This document shows, piece by piece, positions 45,401-55,382 of a DNA stretch of 64,000 nt (its first letter is position 1; each line of letters begins with the position of its first letter). A model generated the notes under the pieces. The model worked only from the letters and a program-made list of their open reading frames with translations, did not search any database and was not told the origin of the DNA. A program made the position numbers and the translations under genes. The stretch is from the NCBI GenBank assembly GCA_001566295.1, contig KQ964256.1:186001-250000 (forward strand). Reading direction: 5' to 3'. This stretch comes from Microdochium bolleyi (Eukaryota; Ascomycota; Sordariomycetes; Xylariales; Microdochiaceae).

Positions 45401-46592
45401 TGGCGCTCGCGACAGACTTCCCCACAAAGACTCTGCTCCACAGACGACCAGACCCTCGCAACGCCCCCATCATCACACCTACGATGTGGAAGATGGTGCT
45501 CGGGCAGGCCGTCTACCAGCTCGTCGTCATCTTCACGCTGCACTACACGGGCTTCGACTACTTCATGGGCGCTGGTGGCGGCATGGCTGGAGTCGAGAGC
45601 TGGAATCCCCAACGCCAGATGCAGACCTTTGTGTTCAACTGTTACATGTTCATGCAAGTTTTCAATCAAACAAAGTATGTTTACTTCTTGTGCCCCTCTT
45701 TGCCCCGAGCACTGGCACTGACCTCCATCTCCTTCTCTTTAGTTGCCGTCGCACGGACAATCGCTTCAATGTTTTCGAAGGCATCCACCGTAATACATGG
45801 TTCCTCCTCGTACAAGTCATCACCATCGGCGGGCAAGTCGCCATCGTCCTCAAGGGCGGCAGTGCCTTCCAGACAGAGCCCCTCACCGCGGCACAGTGGG
45901 GATGGTCATTATTCTTCGGCTTACTCACGTTCCCAGTTGGCGCACTTATTCGAATGGTGCCGGACAGCGTGGTCCTGCTCGTAGCGAGCAAGTACCTCAA
46001 GCCTCTCGCATGGCCGATTGTCAAGGTTGTCAGATGGTCACGGGAGCGCAAGCTGATCAAGACACTGGAAAAGGAGATGAAGGAAGCCGCCGAGGTAGCA
46101 GCCGCCGAGAGAGCCAAGCGCGGCCTGAACGTTGACGAGGATGAAGATGACGGAGACGAGGAGCGCCAGATCCGACGGATGCACTGGCGGTTGGGCAGGA
46201 GGAGGAACCCGCAGAAGCAGCAGCTACGTCGCCAGGCAAAGATGCAGATCGCAAAGAGCAAGTCGACTCTCCCCGGTGACGCGAACGCTACGGGTGTGCT
46301 CGAGAATGGCCAAGGCGGCGGTGAGACAGCGAGGCCTGTCAGCAGCAAGGCCCAGACACCAGAGTTCATGGAGGCGCTCACAAAACGCCTGTCACGAGCG
46401 GGTGACGAGAGTACGATGGCCGCAGCAAAGCTGTCGGCTAACCAGCACTCGCTTGCATGCTTCCAGGTCCATCCGGACACGCAGCGGGACGACCCAGTCT
46501 TCGTGCCACCAGGGACTAGCAGCTCGAAGCTGCCTCCTAGCCAGGATCCAGAAGTCCTGCAGTACCTTGGTTTCGCCACAGGGAGGAAGTGA
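42433..46592 (+). CDS. P-type Ca2+-ATPase, PMC1-like
   Basis: Two exons (42433-45674 and 45743-46592; 68-nt intron, donor GTATGT, acceptor TTTAG) give 1363 residues. After an acidic N-terminus with an Asp run come the actuator loop (CDESSLTGEAE), PEGLSLAVAVALA in membrane helix 4, the phosphorylation site CSDKTGTLTQNKM (Asp507), VKGAAEMLLDRC in the nucleotide domain, TGDGTNDAFALKAADVGFAMG (hinge) and C-terminal helices including MQVFNQTNCRRTDNRFNVFE across the splice. These are features of the type IIB (PMC1/PMCA) group that pumps cytosolic Ca2+ into the vacuole or out of the cell. The long basic C-terminal tail may be regulatory. Calcineurin-dependent control is known for yeast PMC1 but no CDRE was identified here. 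Confidence 0.95.
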
Positions 46593-46750
46593 TGGATTGT
46601 ATGGATGTCATGGCAGCCCAGCTATAGTGAGGATGGTGTCATTGGCAGCCTTAGATAGATCTACAGAAGCGTTTAATTATAATTGCAAGAGGTTATACAC
46701 TCGAGTTTTTAACTGTTACCTTCGAAACCTGATCTTCAAAAGACTTCGGG

Positions 46751-46795
46751 CCTCCAATCTGGTTCCTGGATCTCTGAACCTCTGCATCTCTGGCT
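46751..46795. repeat. CCTCTGG-type degenerate repeat, site 3
   Basis: Five or six imperfect units such as CCTCCAAT, CTGGTT, CCTGGATCT, CTGAACCT, CTGCATCT and CTGG, matching the family at 32789 and 49693. Confidence 0.6.
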
Positions 46796-47272
46796 AGGGG
46801 TCTAACGCGACATATGAAGCCCATTCTCCGCAGCGGAAGCATTCCTAGACACAGTAGCTCCACGCTTCAACGTTCACTGTACACATATAGAGGCCATGTC
46901 AAGCGAAGGGTTTCGCGCATCCAGGACTGTTATTGTATCTGTTGGACCCACAATCTAGTGTACCAATCTCCTAAAGCGACGAGAGCTTTCTTGCCTCTGC
47001 TGTTGCTGCCGCTGCTGCTTAGTGTCGGCGGCGAGGTTGGCGGAAGGAAGCACTCAGCCGATGTTGATGTTGGCTTGTGTGTGACCTTCGACTTGATGCT
47101 GATTCGTCGGCTGGTCGAAGGGCGCGAGGGACTCGGCGGACAAGCTCTCTTTGACAGCGACCGAGGGTCAGCGAAGGCGCGGGGGCCAGAACGGCAACTT
47201 CGTCTGCGCGGAGACGAGCCGGACGACGTGAAAGGCGGTAGCAGCCGCGAGGAAGGCGGTAGTAGCCGCAAG

Positions 47273-47392
47273 CTAGGCGTACAGGGACGCGGCCCAGCGC
47301 TGCCCGTGCGCTGACTGCCAAAGGTTGACGCTATTTATGATCGTATTAATTATGTTGAACGCGAAACTGGCGTAGGCCTCGCTGTACGACAT
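47273..47392 (-). CDS. Possible micro-ORF, 39 residues (weak)
   Basis: CCGCCGCCATGTCG is a near-ideal start context. The frame MSYSEAYASFAFNIINTIIN continues with an amphipathic, Asn/Ile-rich stretch and stops at TAG 47275-47273. A GTACGC donor two codons before the stop could instead splice it to the Ser/Lys-rich frame ending at 46930, giving about 125 residues. No family recognised. Confidence 0.2.
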   Translation of the reverse strand: MSYSEAYASFAFNIINTIINSVNLWQSAHGQRWAASLYA

Positions 47393-47729
47393 GGCGGCGG
47401 TGGTAATGGTGTTGATAGTGATGAAAGTGGTAATGCTCGGTTCTGAGTACCCGGAACCGGAGGCGTAGAGGGAAATGGAAATTGTGGAAACTGTTGAAGT
47501 ATGGTCCAGCCCGATTGGCAGTTCAGGCTGCGTGTCGCTGAAGCAGGATACCAGTGGAAGGCATGACCGGCAGTCATGCCTTCCCCAAAGCTGGCCTGAA
47601 CCTCCAAGGTCCAAAGGTCCTACCACTAGTTTGCTCGAAGCTACGCACATTTACCCAGTATTCCACTCTGCCCGTCGTCGTGCGTTGTCCCACTGGGCCC
47701 TAAGGGCGCTCATGGAGCGCGGGAGACTC

Positions 47730-48779
47730 CTAGCCCGCTCGCCCGGTGATCAGCCCCCACTGGACGTCATCGACGGACTGGCAGGCGCCGAGGTTGTAAT
47801 AGCTGATCGCCGTGACGACCCAGGTGTCCTGCGCGTCACGGTCGGCCCGGACGCTGCCCCGTACGCTGAGGCGGACTTGGATGTCACACACGGCGCCGCA
47901 CCGCGCGCAGGTCCTGCGCACATTGTACACGCCTCTGCCAAGATCGAAGCGCGGGTACGCCAGGTCGTGGAACCGGCGGCGCACGTCCGTGGTCACGTGC
48001 GCGCAAAAGGCGATCTGGTGCTGGAGGACCTGGGTAAAGTGTGTGGCCAGGAGCGGCAGCCTGTCGGTCCAGCTGCGGGTACAGCGCAGCTGCACCTCGC
48101 CTGCACCGGACACCCAGGCGTCCCACCCCTCGCAGACGCGCGTCGTGCTGGGAGACTTGTTGATGATGTCATTGTGCCTGATCACGGACGGGGGCACGCC
48201 GTGCGAGGGGCCGAAGCGGTGGTGGTTGGCGAAAAGGTGAGCGGTGCACCACGGCAGCTTGAAATGGTTGCTGAAAGCGAAGGACGCGGTCAAGACGTCC
48301 GGTTGTCTAGCGGGGGCGACGGTGGTCGTCATGCCTGGCGTGCAATTGTGGTGAGCCAGCGGCTGCGTGACGAGGCCTTGCTGCGTGAAGATGACCAGCT
48401 TCTGGCGCCGGGCGCAGTAGCTGTACCCACGCGCCGAAGGCTCGAGGAGGCGGCTCAGTGTGGGCATGTCCCCTGGGCCGAGACTGCCTTTTTGCTTCTG
48501 TAGGAGGTCGAACAGCGCTACCACGGACTGAAGCCGGCAGGACGTCAGGCTCAGGCATGCGATGTCGACAGGCTCGCCGAAGTCCAGAATCGATCCGACG
48601 AGCTCGGTCGGCAGCGTCTCGAGGGTGGGAGGAAAGACCGGGCTTGATGTGGCGGGGACGGTGGCAACGGCACGGTCTACGGACGTTTCTGGTCTGGCAA
48701 TGGGGTCGATGGGGGTCTGTGCCGGGTTTGCAAGCCGGTAGCAGAGCGCCGCCAGGAATGCAAGAGGCTTTGCCGACAT
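47730..48779 (-). CDS. F-box domain protein
   Basis: One exon, 349 residues. Residues about 53-90 (LETLPTELVGSILDFGEPVD, then IACLSLTSCRLQSVVALFDL) form an F-box, the Skp1-binding helix bundle of SCF ubiquitin ligases. The remainder has no recognised repeats but contains two CxxC pairs, including RRTCARCGAVC. Such fungal F-box proteins with divergent C-termini are numerous and their targets unknown. The start at 48779 was chosen over an in-frame extension because upstream codons look like leader sequence. Confidence 0.8.
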   Translation of the reverse strand: MSAKPLAFLAALCYRLANPAQTPIDPIARPETSVDRAVATVPATSSPVFPPTLETLPTELVGSILDFGEPVDIACLSLTSCRLQSVVALFDLLQKQKGSLGPGDMPTLSRLLEPSARGYSYCARRQKLVIFTQQGLVTQPLAHHNCTPGMTTTVAPARQPDVLTASFAFSNHFKLPWCTAHLFANHHRFGPSHGVPPSVIRHNDIINKSPSTTRVCEGWDAWVSGAGEVQLRCTRSWTDRLPLLATHFTQVLQHQIAFCAHVTTDVRRRFHDLAYPRFDLGRGVYNVRRTCARCGAVCDIQVRLSVRGSVRADRDAQDTWVVTAISYYNLGACQSVDDVQWGLITGRAG

Positions 48780-49107
48780 CTTGTGATGGATTCGAGGCGG
48801 CAGGGAGAGTCGCTGTTGTGTGGAAGCCGTGGGGCAGAAGAATACTGATGAACGAGAGGTGAGGTTGGTGTGAGGATGCTGAGATGTTGCTCTTTGCATG
48901 TCGAGAAGCAGATGACTGAGTTTGCACATTCACGCGGACATATGTTCTTGACACACGGAGCTACCAGACCTTGTTCCGCTCTGGGCCACACACGGACAAG
49001 CAAGGTATGTTCCACGGCGGAAGGGGTCCTGGAACCAAATCTTGATTGCTCCTGTCACTATACGCCACCGAGCAGACATCCCCTCGACTCCTGCTGAGGC
49101 ATCAACC

Positions 49108-49417
49108 TCAGGCTTTCTTCGCAGGCGGCCTGGATGCGCGATCCGCCTCGTGTCAGCGGAATCTACTTCCCAGCAAGCACCGATCCAGGAAGAAAGACTT
49201 ACACTAGGACCCCCTCGACGTACTCCTTGTCCTCGATAGCCTTGACATCATTTCCCGTGAACTGGCACACGTAGACGCCGAGGCCGAGGTGCTTGTCGAG
49301 CGTGATACCTGCCTGGCGTATATCCTCGAGGATCTCGGCGCTGGGATTCTCGGCCTTGAACTGGACGATGAGCGGCCTAGCACCAGTGGCGTTGCTGCTG
49401 TTGACTTGTGCAGACAT
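49108..49417 (-). CDS. Peptidase inhibitor I9-like protein (PBI2-like)
   Basis: Two exons (49417-49203 and 49129-49108) give 78 residues. The first exon reads to a stop at 49199, but a donor GTAAGT, branch GCTGAC and acceptor ATCCAG define a 73-nt intron and change the end to GVLVPPAKKA. The sequence RPLIVQFKAENPSAEILEDI, then GVYVCQFTGNDVKAIEDKEY, has the beta-alpha-beta layout of the subtilisin propeptide/inhibitor I9 fold, as in yeast PBI2 (vacuolar proteinase B inhibitor). There is no signal peptide, so it is cytosolic. The expected role is inhibition of a vacuolar subtilisin-like protease and involvement in vacuole fusion, by analogy. Confidence 0.78.
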
Positions 49418-50077
49418 GATGATCGAGTTTGTGGCGGTTGTGGTGGTTCAGGGGTCACCTAGATACTTCTCCGGATTGAAGGAAGCCTTGGGGGAGGCAA
49501 TCTGGATAGGAATAGCAAGAGAAAGTCAGAGTCGGAAACAAGGTTTCTGCCAAGGCGGTGAGGCTCGACTGGTGCGGATCCGAGTACAAGTCTTGGGATG
49601 TCATCATGAAAAGCCTCGACTATAGTATGCACTATGCACTGACAGGTCAGGTGGCTGACTAAGTCTAGTAAGCCAAGTCAATTGAGTGTTTTCAGAGGTT
49701 CAAAGGTTCAGAGGTCCAGAGGTCCAGAGATCCAGAGGTCCAGAGGTCCAGACACTCACCCATGCCTGGGGAGTCTTGAGCCCATTTCGCGGGCGTAAAT
49801 TCTCATTGTCCTGGATCAATATCTTCATCGGGCCAGTGTTGGGCGTAGCGCAGCCCACTAACAAACGCCCCGGGTAAACGGCGGTTCAGAAATTGGCAAT
49901 CTTAACATGGGAACGCTCATACGACACTTCCTTGATTGCAGCCTAATATCAACAGACATAATAGGTGTGTAAACCAACTCGAGGCATAGTAACTCCTTCT
50001 GCTCTCCCTCGACGGGTCATCTACAAAGAACAGTTGGTTCGAAATCCCATAAACCACAAGTTCTGCGCATCAAGAAC
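49418..50077. other. Intergenic with minisatellite
   Basis: 660 bp between the I9-like gene and the 3' end of the amino-acid transporter gene. Holds the CCTCTGG-family repeat at 49693-49752. No gene recognised. Confidence 0.55.
49693..49752. repeat. Degenerate CAGAGGTC minisatellite, site 4
   Basis: Seven or eight units of CAGAGGTC, CAGAGATC, CAGAGGTT and AAAGGTT in tandem. This is the reverse complement of the unit at 32789-32890. Confidence 0.85.
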
Positions 50078-51704
50078 TCAGAATAGCGAATTGTCAGCAC
50101 AGGTGAAGACGTCGAGAGCATCGTCCGGGTCGCGGACACGCTGGTCCAGGCCCGAGATGGAGGTGTACAGTCCAAAAACAGTCAAGAATGCAGATGCTAC
50201 AGTGAACGAGTCAGTCGATGTCTTTTTTCCGTTACTGGCAGGGTATTCCAGATAATAGCAAAGACTTACCAAGTACAAGGAACCAGTTGAAGACCGAGAG
50301 TGACATCTTGCGCCAGTTCGCCGTCTGCTGGCCCCAGTTGATGAAGATCCACTGCGCCGCGGCCATGCCGAAGGTGAACCACGTGACGAAGAGGGCGGAG
50401 GAGATGGCGAGGATGGAGTTGAACGCGGGGATGGCGTTGGCGAGCACGAAGCTGACGACCCAGAAGGCGGTGCCGATGCCGATCCAGACGCTCCACGAGG
50501 TGACGCTGTTGTCCATGAGCTGGTGGCGGGAGCGCAGCACGCGGTCCATGACGACGTTGTACATGTACTTGATGGCCGTGTGACCGAAGACGAGGCCGCT
50601 TCCCAGCATGGTGCCGAAGAGGATGCCGTAGGCCACCTTGCTGGCCACGCCGGGGGCGGAGCCGAGCGCGGGCGAGACAACGTACTGGCCCGCCAGGCTA
50701 TAGACGACGCACGCCACGATGACGTACATGGGGATAGCGAAGACGTTGAGCCAGACGATGGCCCGCGGGTAGTCACGCGAGGGGTCGCGCATCTCGGCGA
50801 TGACGGTGATGAAGGCCTGGTTACCCGCGTAGGCGAAGGCGACGTTGAGGACCGACTCGAACTTCTGGTGCATGGTCGCGTTGGGGTTGGGCCCCAGCGA
50901 CATGACCACCGCCTGGTTGGCCGCCTCGGAGAAGTAGCCCGAGGTGCCCGTGTTGGGCCCGTTGACGGCCAGGGCGACGATGGTGATGAGCACGGCGACG
51001 AAGATGGAGATGGTGGCGGGGATACCGAACCAGCCGGCGAAGGACAGGGAGCGCGGCATGCACAGCAGCCAGCACATGACCATGGGGATGCCGACGAAGC
51101 CGACGGTGCAGAGGGCGTGGTCAGTCATGGTGTTGAGGCCGATGGACAGTGTCACGTTGGCAGAGGCGCAGATGAGGGCAAGGTTGAGCACGTGTGCCAC
51201 GCCGACGATGATCTCGAGCGGCAGGCCGCCCATGATGCGGCCGACATCGACGACATCGCGAATCGACGGGTACTTGCGCCAGAACTGGATGAGGATGTAG
51301 GCCGTGTAGGTGGCGAGCACGCCAAAGGCTATGATGGAGATGATACCGGGGATCAGGCCGATGGTGTGCAGCACGGAGGGGAGACTGAGGATGCCAATGC
51401 CGACTTGATTGGTGAAGAAGATGAGTGTCGTCTGTCCCCGTATATTGTATCAGTATCCGAGACGCCAGAGGAGATGATGGTATATGGGTTAGAGCGAGTG
51501 AGAGAGACGCACTCGGATCATGCCCAGCTTGTTACCTCCACCGTAGTGGTCCTTCACCTCGCCTACGACAGCGCCATCATTGCTGTCGTACCGCGGAGCG
51601 CCATCGTTCTTGCGGTTTGCTCTCTTTTCTTCACCTGCGGCTGGCGTCTCGAAGGTGTTACCCTCCGAGCGAGACGTGCCGCTATCGCGAACTGGGGAGG
51701 ACAT
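50078..51704 (-). CDS. AAAP-type amino acid transporter (Mtr-like)
   Basis: Three exons (51704-51513, 51431-50270, 50196-50078), all GT-AG and in phase, give 490 residues. A 64-residue polar N-terminus is followed by about 11 membrane segments. Diagnostic parts are TNQVGIGILSLPSVLHTIGL, IAFGVLATYTAYILIQF, NVAFAYAGNQAFITVIAEMR, FGHTAIKYMYNVVMDRVLRS and WSVWIGIGTAFWVVSFVLAN, typical of the amino acid/auxin permease family that includes the Neurospora neutral amino acid system N protein (Mtr). The likely job is proton-coupled uptake of neutral and aromatic amino acids at the plasma membrane; exact specificity is unknown. Confidence 0.92.
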
Positions 51705-54700
51705 GGTGGTGTCGGGGTGGTGATCAGTGGCTCAAGGACAGCATCAGACGCGAAGAAGCGCGCAGACTCGGTCGGTGTGGGAATGGCAGACTGGAGAGTG
51801 ATTGCGGTTTTTAATGATGGAGATCATGCCATGCACATGCGAGTCGTGTCCTCCACACCGAGGGAGGCGACTCGGTCAACCAAGAGGGCAAGCCTGGGCA
51901 CCGTCATGGCGCTGACACGCGTGAGCAGGACACATGTCGCGTGCACCGGTAATTAGATAATGCCAATGGGGCACGAGCAGCCTGCCTTTGGGCCCAGACG
52001 GCACAAAACCGCATAAGACCGCAGTGGATGGTCTCCCGTGCAGACCCTGCCGTGCGTGTTTCTCCGTCTCGGCAGTATTCTGATGGTCCGGAGCAGTGTC
52101 TTGGCGCGGCCCGCATGACGTTATAAGAATGCCGTCCCTGCCGGCGCGGCGGAGCCTGTGCACCGGAATAGCCACAGCCTCGTGTGATCGACACTAGGCG
52201 CGGCCGACTAGGAATAGCCCCCGGCCGTGGTGTCTCTTGGCATGTGCCGTCTTTCCTCTTCGGCTCTTCTCTCTGTGGGTTCTTAGGTAATTCCTGATTG
52301 CAGAGTGTGACGACGTGTATCAAGGACAAGACACGGGCCATCTCGCATCCACCTGCTGTGTTTGCCTCGCGGTGGTGCTCCGTTCTGCGTGCTACATACT
52401 CCATACGTGGTCCGTTCACAAGACCCCTTTTGCATTCGTCTGTGCGGGTCGCGGTCTGCCTTGTCCGGCGGGATCTATGAAGAACTTTGAGCGGTAATTG
52501 AACCACTGCGACTGGTAGGCCCAGAAGTTTGCTTCCGCCCGGCTCCATCACCTGCATCGGTGGTTACGAGGTTGTGATCGACACTGGCGATCAATTGTCT
52601 TCTGATAACGAACACTAGTCAGCCCGCCTGGGTCCTTGAGAAGCGAGTGGTCCCCGCAAGGTATAATATTGTTTCGCGGCGATAACATGACTATAGTAGA
52701 ATACCTAGCCCCCTGCATGCTTCGATCATGCAATATGTAGACAATGTCTTGCTTTACGGGAAAGGGCATTCATTTCGCTCTCGATCAGTGGGAGAGGACA
52801 TTTACTCGGCCCATTCTGGACCCAGTTCCTCGAGCTATGAAGTAATCTTCTCATGGCCAGTGCATGTGCTGTCACAGTCGCTCAAGAGAGGCGAAAAAGC
52901 TGCTGGATTTGAGCGAAGCGTCCCGCAAATGTTGAAAGCCATGATGCCATAGTGCGAGAAGTGGTCATACACTGCTGATGAGGCAGAAGTGACGTACTTT
53001 TAGCAAGTCCCGTGAGAATCATAGCTGACTGGCAACACCAAGTTTCATTCTGCGGATCGGAGTCTTTCACGGCCGGTCTCTAATAGGCGCCGCGGAGGTA
53101 GAGCAGGCCTGCTTGTGCGCCGAGATTCATGAGTCGCGAGCTACACCGTCAGCTTGTTCCAAAATCGACTCGTGGTAACTGAGGACGTGGTCTGGCAGGT
53201 AGTACATCTCAACATAAGGGGCCTTTGGGCCCTCTGCAGCTTACTATGCGCCGTTGAATCCAGGGCTGAAGCGGCTGAGTCCCCCGTAATGCAGGGGCAG
53301 TATCGTGGAGGATGCCTCAGCCGCCCCTGCTTCCGGTACCAGCCAATACCCGTAGTGGGAACCACATTCCTACTCACCATCGATCAGGGACTATAGTACT
53401 CCGGAAATCCCCGCCCTGAAGCCTCGCAGCCATGATTTCGAGAGACATGGTGTTCCTGTATAGTCCTCGCCCATGCAGGCACTTATCGTTGAGCGACAAG
53501 GACAACTGCGTGAGGGTGCTCCAGATTGTCACAGCATGCGCTGGCACTGGCAACCCTGAAGGTTGGCTCTTGATCGGGAACACTATCTGGCTGCAGCCGA
53601 GCAGAAGCTGCGGAATATCTCACCTGCACGTAATGGCAGTGAGGCAGCAGGTGAGATCATCATACTGCTCGACAAACCTGAGCGAACCAGAGGTCTCGGA
53701 GTTTGGATTCCTGCCGAAACTAGCAGCCCTCCTCAAACAAGAATATTACAGTCGAAGGTTGCGACCATGCTGGCTGGTATGGGCCGATGTGACATGCATC
53801 AGGCAGGATGACGAGAGTTCAAAAAAGGGCCAATATGTCCGCAACACGGACCAGGCCTGTGCAGCCGCACGGTCATTGTTCACACTAAATAGACTCTATT
53901 CGTACATCAACATATTCAAGAAACCCAATTAACGGGATGACCGCTTCGATAACCCGTAGAATGCTAGTTCCTGAGAAAAGTTTATAAAGCTACTTGCCCC
54001 ATGCCCAGAAAGAAGAGGTCAAGGTGTTTACAGCCTCGTCGTGAGGATATGATTCTCTACCCTCAATATCGCGCAGGATTGACCACTGTTAAACCATCAA
54101 AGTCCATGGGCAGGCTAGCGGAAGTACTCCTTTCTCTTCCCGACGACTGTGGTCACTGGTCTATAGCAGAGATTTAGCTGGGCACTGAAGGGTTTGTGAA
54201 GCCAAAAACTCTCTGTGCAGCAACGCTCTGGACTCCCTTGAGAGCCAAGATTTTGACTCATATGAATGTAACCTTGGAATGGTTGAAATCGTGCAGCTCT
54301 TGGAGGGACACATGGCAGTCCGTAACAACATGGCCGGCCCATGTTCACGCTCGACCTTAAGCTTCCCGATATGGCTACAGAATTCTCGAGTAGAGGACTC
54401 TCGCCAAGCCGTATAGGTCATTCTGTCATTAGAAAGCCATGTCGGACACATACAGGTCGAGTTGCTGCGGGACCAATTCTTCCGCACAACATTGTCAAAT
54501 AATAACGACGACGACCAGAATTTCCTGGGTCTCTTCCTGAAGCTCTCCTAGCTTGCTGAGTCGCTGTTACAGCCTCGTTCGAGGAGTGGTTTGCGGCCTG
54601 GAGATTCATAGTCACAGAGGGGACCATGATTTCCGTGTCCGTGGTCACTCTGGTTGAAGACAAGATAGCTGTGCCGCGTACTACTCGGTCCCAGGGATTC

Positions 54701-55382
54701 TTTGCAAGAGCGCAGCTCCTGAAGGCCATGTTGCAAATCCTCTGATCCGGGTGCGCTACGTTGATAACCTGGTGGAAGGCAAGGATTCTATGCACCACCA
54801 TATGGTGAAGAATTCTCTAGCAGCAGACAATTCCTTTATGATGCGTTCAACTAGAGTCCCTGAGCCACCACCCTGGACCCAACTTGTAAGCGGCACAGTG
54901 GTATCAAGACCAGAAACATCAGAAACTCCACCCGTCACTGCGTAAATTGGCATGTAAAGCAAGGTACCTAGGTAATTAAAGGATTTCGCTGGGCATAAAA
55001 GGCACCAACTCGTCAAGTTAGACCCCTGTCAGCCGCCGCCGCTCCTCTCGCCCCGAGCCGGAGCTCGTCATCGCCTGCCCCTCTTCCGTCAGCGCCCTTG
55101 CAGATCACCCGAATGCTTAATTGGAGCTGGCTAGGCCGGTGACTCCAACGTCTTTTTTAACCTCCCGATCGTGCTCCGGGGTCTGCACCATCACGTCTTA
55201 AGTGCAGCGAACAAGGCCAAACTACAATTCATCTTCCAGAGCCTCCTCTTCCAGTCCAGCATCAGCATCTTACCAGTGCGGCGACATTTGCAGCTACAAA
55301 AGCGGACAAAAGCTGTTTCGAAGCTCCGGCAACATCAACATCCCAAGCCACGCCTCAACACCACCACAAAACAGCAGCAACC
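51705..55382. other. Long gene-poor tract (3.7 kb), possible gene relics
   Basis: No intact gene was recognised. On the minus strand between about 54160 and 55016, three overlapping frames of 87-128 codons follow one another in different phases, with protein-like stretches such as TSWVQGGGSGTLVERIIKEL and NMAFRSCALAKNPWDRVV. This is what a decayed multi-exon gene would leave, but no family can be named. The final 200 bases are C-rich and are probably the leader of the N-acetyltransferase gene. Confidence 0.4.

Larger units (their letters stand above)
46593..47729. other. Intergenic with minisatellite and one micro-ORF
   Basis: 1.1 kb. Contains a CCTCTG-type repeat at 46751-46795 and a small frame with an excellent start context (listed separately). 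Other frames are Ser/Pro/Arg-rich shadows. Confidence 0.45.

Noticed and set aside
47475..48503. 342-codon plus-strand frame
   Set aside because: Antisense to the F-box gene; no domain and biased composition.
50523..51956. 477-codon plus-strand frame
   Set aside because: Antisense to the amino-acid transporter gene; rich in Asp/Gly/Val/His, as expected for the complement of a GC-rich membrane protein.
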